The notes beneath the pieces are model-generated. The model was not told the DNA's origin. It was given only the letters and a program-made list of their open reading frames with translations, and made no database searches. From Acidimicrobiales bacterium (GTDB lineage Bacteria; Actinomycetota; Acidimicrobiia; Acidimicrobiales; Aldehydirespiratoraceae), in the NCBI GenBank assembly GCA_029263215.1, contig JAJCXY010000123.1, positions 1 to 32,962 of the forward strand: a DNA stretch of 32,962 nt, read 5' to 3'. Made by a program: the position numbers and the translations under genes. This document shows, in pieces, positions 29,889 to 32,962 of the stretch (its first letter is position 1; the number at the start of each line of letters is the position of its first letter).

Positions 29889-30611
29889 CTATTCGCCATG
29901 ATCGACCCGCAGGTCGCCCTGGGTCAGACGGGTGTTGGGCACATGCACCGACGCTCCGTCGGCCGCGGCGATCTCCACCGAAGCGGGATGCAAAGCCACG
30001 ATTCGGCCCGAAACGGAGTCGATGGTCACCAGATCGCCCACCCGCACCAGACGGTGCAGATAGCGACCGGCCGCAAGCTCACCTCCGAGTTGTCTACCTC
30101 CGAGCCCCACGAGAAGAGCGAACGCACCGGCGATACCAAAGGCCACCGCGGCCACGACCAGGCTCAGGACCGTGGTCTCCACACCGAGCTGGCTCAGGGC
30201 CAACACTCCAGCGATCACGTAGACGAGGGTTCGGGCCGCGCTCCCCACCTGGGCACGAATGCGCGCGCTGGAGCCGGTGAACGCGGTGTTCACCATCCCG
30301 CCGATCGCGAACGCGATCGCACGACCGGCGATGAGAATCAGACCGGCGGCGAGAATCCGGGGACTCTTGCGAAGCACTTCCGCCGGGATCGGCTCGAGCG
30401 TGTCGGGATTGGTGAAGCCGATGGCCACGACAACCCCGAGGGAGGTGAAGAACAAGAAAAGGAAGGTGGCCGTGGCGCGCGCCGCGTCGAGGGCTTCTTG
30501 GCGGTCGCGGCGCTCGTTCAAGATGATGCGACGCACGAGGGCGGCACCCACCACACCGGACAGCAGGCCAACGAGGATGGCGCCGGTTGCGTAGATCCAA
30601 GGATCAATCAT
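29889..30611 (-). CDS. Mechanosensitive-channel (MscS)-like membrane protein
   Basis: A 240-residue membrane protein. Hydrophobic segments lie near 6-26, 49-66, 85-106, 127-144 and 149-168. The fifth (LSLVVAAVAFGIAGAFALLVGLGGRQLGGELAAGRYLHRLVRVGDLVTID) resembles the pore helix and following beta-domain of MscS-type channels, with the characteristic 'G.a....l.gl..l......vGD.V.i' transition. The beta-domain is short and ends at about 240 residues, so the large cytoplasmic cage is missing; it belongs to the small 'TM-helix/MscS-like' group. ATG 30611 overlaps the anti-sigma gene by 4 bases, so it is translated with the ECF sigma/anti-sigma pair. This suggests a link between envelope or osmotic stress sensing and the regulon. 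Confidence 0.82.
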   Translation of the reverse strand: MIDPWIYATGAILVGLLSGVVGAALVRRIILNERRDRQEALDAARATATFLFLFFTSLGVVVAIGFTNPDTLEPIPAEVLRKSPRILAAGLILIAGRAIAFAIGGMVNTAFTGSSARIRAQVGSAARTLVYVIAGVLALSQLGVETTVLSLVVAAVAFGIAGAFALLVGLGGRQLGGELAAGRYLHRLVRVGDLVTIDSVSGRIVALHPASVEIAAADGASVHVPNTRLTQGDLRVDHGE

Positions 30612-31009
30612 CGTGTTCCTCCATCGATCTCATCGGCTGACCCCGAACCGTCGTGAGGGATGTCACCGTCAGTAGCGGACCCCCCGATCGCCTCATCGGC
30701 CGGGTCGAGAATCGTGCGAGCCACATCCCACCCGATGGTGAACAGATCGAGGAAGGAACCGATCGCGGCCTCGTTGCGCAGGCGATCGTCGACACCGCTA
30801 TGGGTGCGAGCGGTGAGGTCATCGGGCGGGGTGGTCGCCAGCTGAAGATCGGCGACGAGGGCCTCGTCGAGCTCGGTGAGTTCCTCGAGAGTGTCCTGGC
30901 AGTGCTCGCACTCCGCGACATGGCGCTCGGTCCGATTGGTGGAGCGGCGCTTGGCACCGGTGTCGAGCCACAGCTGGAGTTGATTACGGGAAGGATGTCG
31001 GTGGATCAT
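30608..31009 (-). CDS. Zinc-binding anti-sigma factor (ZAS-type)
   Basis: A 133-residue protein from ATG 31009, which overlaps the sigma-factor stop by 4 bases and has GGAG five bases upstream; GTG 31015 is an alternative. The N-terminal anti-sigma domain contains the H-x3-C-x2-C zinc motif (HVAECEHC; His30, Cys34, Cys37). No transmembrane helix follows, so this is a soluble rather than membrane-spanning anti-sigma factor; the acidic C-terminal half (ending GDIPHDGSGSADEIDGGTR) has no recognised fold. Soluble ZAS proteins can respond to redox or metal state. It should bind and hold the sigma factor encoded just before it. Confidence 0.88.
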   Translation of the reverse strand: MIHRHPSRNQLQLWLDTGAKRRSTNRTERHVAECEHCQDTLEELTELDEALVADLQLATTPPDDLTARTHSGVDDRLRNEAAIGSFLDLFTIGWDVARTILDPADEAIGGSATDGDIPHDGSGSADEIDGGTR

Positions 31010-31536
31010 CGCCACTCCTTCAGTGCATTCTTCAGCGCCTTTCGGGCACGAAAGAGTCGGGTCTTAACGGTCGGCAGGGGAAGTTCGAGGGTGGCGGCGA
31101 TCTCCTCGTAGGAGAGTCCGTCCACCTCTTTCAAAATGATCAGGGCGCGGGCGTCCTCGTCGAGGTGACGCATTGCCTCCCAGAGTTCGGCGAGCTGAGC
31201 CCGGCCCTCCACTGTCCGAGGTGTTTCGACGCCCCCCGGGGCCTCGGGAAGGGTAATCGGGTCGTGGAGGTCTTCGCGGCGGGTCCGGAGGAGGGAGATC
31301 GCTGTGTTCCGCGCCACTTTCAGCAGCCAGGCCTTGGGGATTTCCTCGCCCGCGGCCACCGGTGACCGCCGCCACGCCTTGAGCATCGTCTCCTGCACTA
31401 CGTCGTCGGCCAGCGACGGGTCGTGCACGACCGAGAGCGCAACCCGGTATACGGCCGCGGCGTGACGATCGACGACATCGCGCAACTCTTCCTCACTGGG
31501 GAGGACGCGATCCTCGTCGTGGTTGGCGAGAGACAT
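31006..31536 (-). CDS. ECF RNA polymerase sigma factor
   Basis: A 176-residue extracytoplasmic-function sigma factor. Region 2 (about 23-90) contains AAAVYRVALSVVHDPSLADDVVQETMLKAWRR and PKAWLLKVARNTAISLLRTRR. Region 4 (about 118-172) contains LDEDARALIILKEVDGLSYEEIAATLELPLPTVKTRLFRARKALKNAL with its helix-turn-helix. Length and order are normal; regions 1.1 and 3 are absent, as expected. It heads a three-gene operon with its anti-sigma factor and an MscS-like protein. The upstream 90 bases, shared with the divergent cyclophilin-like gene, do not show a convincing bipartite ECF promoter that I can call. Confidence 0.95.
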   Translation of the reverse strand: MSLANHDEDRVLPSEEELRDVVDRHAAAVYRVALSVVHDPSLADDVVQETMLKAWRRSPVAAGEEIPKAWLLKVARNTAISLLRTRREDLHDPITLPEAPGGVETPRTVEGRAQLAELWEAMRHLDEDARALIILKEVDGLSYEEIAATLELPLPTVKTRLFRARKALKNALKEWR

Positions 31537-31612
31537 GGATTCTCTCTGTCAATCGGCCCCGACCACGACCCTTTGAGCTTCTGGGCGCAGCCACTCTCAG
31601 TCGACCGCCCGA

Positions 31613-31618
31613 TAGCGT
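31613..31618 (+). promoter_or_regulatory. Candidate -10 element, leaderless start
   Basis: TAGCGT (TANNNT) ends 8 bases before GTG 31627. The same geometry, TACCGT plus 8 bases plus GTG, recurs before the next gene (32479-32484, start 32493), which supports both starts. Confidence 0.45.
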
Positions 31619-31626
31619 CGCGAACC

Positions 31627-32454
31627 GTGGTCTCCAAGCAGGAAATGAACAAGCGCCGCGTCGCAGCCCAGCGCACAGAACAGCGCCGCCAGGAGACCTT
31701 CGTGCGCAAGGACCGACGCAAGCGGCTCATCCTCGGTGGTGTGGTCGGGTTCCTCGCCGTGGCGCTTATGGCCCCTCTCGCCGCTGGACTTCTCCTCACC
31801 GGCTCCGACACCGCCCCCACGACCGGCGAGGCGATCGACCCCCTGCCCACCACCACGACGCCTCCGAGCCTCGTCGATCCCTTCTTTGCCGGGGCCGCTC
31901 TCACGGGGTCCACCCCCTGCCCCGCCGTCGATGGCAGCCAGGAGCGCACAACCCAGTTCGAGACGGCTCCACCCCAGTGCATCGATCCGAGCGCCGCCTA
32001 CGACATCGACATGACGTTCGGCGCCGGCCTCGACCCCATCGCTATCACGATCAACTCAGATGCTGCTCCTGAAGCGGCCAATCTGTTCGTAACGCTTGCC
32101 AACTATGGCACCTACGAAAGTGCCCTGATCACTCCCGTCTTTCCCGGCCTCACCATCGTCGGTGGCGACGGCGACGCCGGCTTCACCATCGATGCCACCG
32201 GACTCCCGGCCGATGGTGCCTACCCCATTGGTTCGGTGGTGATGTTCACCAGCATCGACGGGTCGCTCCAAGGCCAACTCGGACTCGTCACCACCGAGGA
32301 AGCCGGCGACCTTCTCGCCGAAAACCCGGTCCATCCGATCATCGGCGAGATCAGCGGGACCCTCGATGCGGCCACCGCTCTACATGAGGCATCGATCGAC
32401 AACCTCGCCGTAGGGCTGCGGGTCTCTGAACTCAGCGTCGCCGAGGTGTCCTGA
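31627..32454 (+). CDS. Membrane-anchored cyclophilin-like protein, probably degenerate
   Basis: A 275-residue protein. GTG 31627 is chosen because it has a -10 box 8 bases upstream and gives the same N-terminal layout as the next gene; ATG 31645 is an alternative, and a longer frame to 31423 would run through the sigma-factor gene. A basic N-terminus (KRRVAAQRTEQRRQ...RKDRRKR) precedes one transmembrane helix (LILGGVVGFLAVALMAPLAAGLLL) and a Thr/Pro linker, then a cyclophilin-type domain. The domain entry CPAVDGSQERTTQF...PPQCIDPSAAYDIDMTF and APEAANLFVTLANYGTYE fit cyclophilins. The catalytic stretch that normally reads FHRvipgFmiQgGD is SALITPVFPGLTIVGGD, so the Arg and Phe of the active site are missing. 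A binding or chaperone role is more likely than prolyl isomerase activity. Confidence 0.8.
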   Translation: MVSKQEMNKRRVAAQRTEQRRQETFVRKDRRKRLILGGVVGFLAVALMAPLAAGLLLTGSDTAPTTGEAIDPLPTTTTPPSLVDPFFAGAALTGSTPCPAVDGSQERTTQFETAPPQCIDPSAAYDIDMTFGAGLDPIAITINSDAAPEAANLFVTLANYGTYESALITPVFPGLTIVGGDGDAGFTIDATGLPADGAYPIGSVVMFTSIDGSLQGQLGLVTTEEAGDLLAENPVHPIIGEISGTLDAATALHEASIDNLAVGLRVSELSVAEVS

Positions 32455-32492
32455 CATGGCGAGCGGGGCGCGGTTGGGTACCGTTGCTCCCC

Positions 32493-32962
32493 GTGACCAA
32501 CGAAAAGCGTGAACGTCAAAGGGCCAACCGGGAGAGCAGCCGGATCGAGGCCGCCCGCGAGCACCAGGTAGCTCAGACCCGACGTCGATTCGTCTACGGG
32601 AGCGTGCTGCTTCTGGTTCTAATACTCGGAGGTGCAATCTTCGTTCTGACCGCTGACGACGACACCGACACGGCGGACACCGGCACCGCGCTCGACAGCG
32701 CAGACTCCGATACCCCTGCCCCAACCGACGCACCAACCGGATCAGGCGACGCGGTCGACACACCCACGCCTGCCGCCGCGGACTGTCCCGCCACCGACGG
32801 TTCATCGGATCGCACGGTCGACTTCGCCGGCCCCCAACCGATCTGCATCGATCCCAGCCAGACCCATGTGGCCGTCTTCGACACGAGTGAGGGCGAAATT
32901 CGGGTCACCCTCGACACCGAAAGCACGCCGCTCACGGTCAACAACTTCGTCACCCTCGCCCG
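32493..32962 (+). CDS. Membrane-anchored peptidyl-prolyl isomerase, cyclophilin type (partial)
   Basis: The gene starts at GTG 32493 and runs off the window after 156 codons. The visible part has a charged N-terminus (TNEKRERQRANRESSRIEAAREHQ), one membrane helix (FVYGSVLLLVLILGGAIFVL), an Asp/Thr/Ala-rich linker of about 50 residues and the start of a cyclophilin domain (CPATDGSSDRTVDF, PICIDPSQTHVAVFDTSEGEIRVTLD, then TPLTVNNFVTLA). The last stretch is the usual 'tv.nF..La' of active cyclophilins, so unlike its neighbour it may be catalytic, but the active-site Arg lies beyond the window. It is a tandem paralogue of the gene before it, 38 bases away. It probably acts on secreted proteins at the membrane. 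Confidence 0.85.
   Translation, partial: MTNEKRERQRANRESSRIEAAREHQVAQTRRRFVYGSVLLLVLILGGAIFVLTADDDTDTADTGTALDSADSDTPAPTDAPTGSGDAVDTPTPAAADCPATDGSSDRTVDFAGPQPICIDPSQTHVAVFDTSEGEIRVTLDTESTPLTVNNFVTLA

Overview
The window looks like chromosomal DNA of a high-GC actinobacterium. It has GC-rich codons, frequent GTG and TTG starts, tight ATGA-coupled operons, probable leaderless promoters, a Tat-type lipoprotein binding protein and tandem cyclophilin-type proteins with Asp/Thr-rich linkers. A member of Acidimicrobiia or a similar free-living lineage is my guess, but no rRNA or other marker is present to prove it.

Positions 1-3473 look like the right end of an integrated element. A phage-structural-like gene lies at the left edge, followed by small hypothetical genes, a lipoprotein gene flanked by a 31-bp direct repeat, and a proteasome-like Ntn-hydrolase gene. 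The stretch ends in repeated TGACACACCG boxes, an 8-bp hairpin and a 3'-terminal tRNA-Lys(CTT) fragment that I read as an att site. Ordinary chromosome resumes at 3514 with an O-acyltransferase, a HIRAN-like protein and a small membrane protein.

Positions 5550-22560 hold the most interesting block. Transcribed leftward, hyuA-hyuB-coxM-coxS-coxL-CoA-transferase are six genes joined by five consecutive 4-bp ATGA overlaps. They encode a hydantoinase/oxoprolinase/carboxylase-type enzyme, a three-subunit molybdenum hydroxylase and a family III CoA-transferase. Upstream and also leftward is a second operon: a ribose-type ABC importer, a CoxG-like protein, a creatininase-like amidohydrolase and an IclR regulator. 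Malonyl-CoA decarboxylase is divergent from that operon. The same operator architecture, CGGATA-N3-TATCCG, sits at the promoter of the hyu-cox operon and between the ABC operon and the decarboxylase gene. I infer one IclR-controlled regulon for import and oxidative breakdown of a small, probably cyclic amide or N-heterocyclic compound, with malonate/malonyl-CoA as a likely late intermediate. The substrate is unknown.

Positions 22517-27563 hold a GlnT/GmaS-type glutamine-synthetase-like ligase and an XRE-cupin regulator transcribed leftward, and divergently a three-gene glutamate-synthase-like set (GATase, GXGXG, FMN domain) like MgsABC/GlxBCD. This suggests amine or methylamine handling through gamma-glutamyl and N-substituted glutamate intermediates. 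Their shared intergenic region has overlapping divergent promoters and a dyad.

Positions 27549-32962 carry an orphan cyclic-nucleotide-binding-fold protein, a Thr-rich anchored protein, a lipoprotein, an ECF sigma/anti-sigma/MscS-like operon with a strong terminator, and two tandem cyclophilin-type proteins. The first cyclophilin looks catalytically degenerate and the second is cut by the window end.
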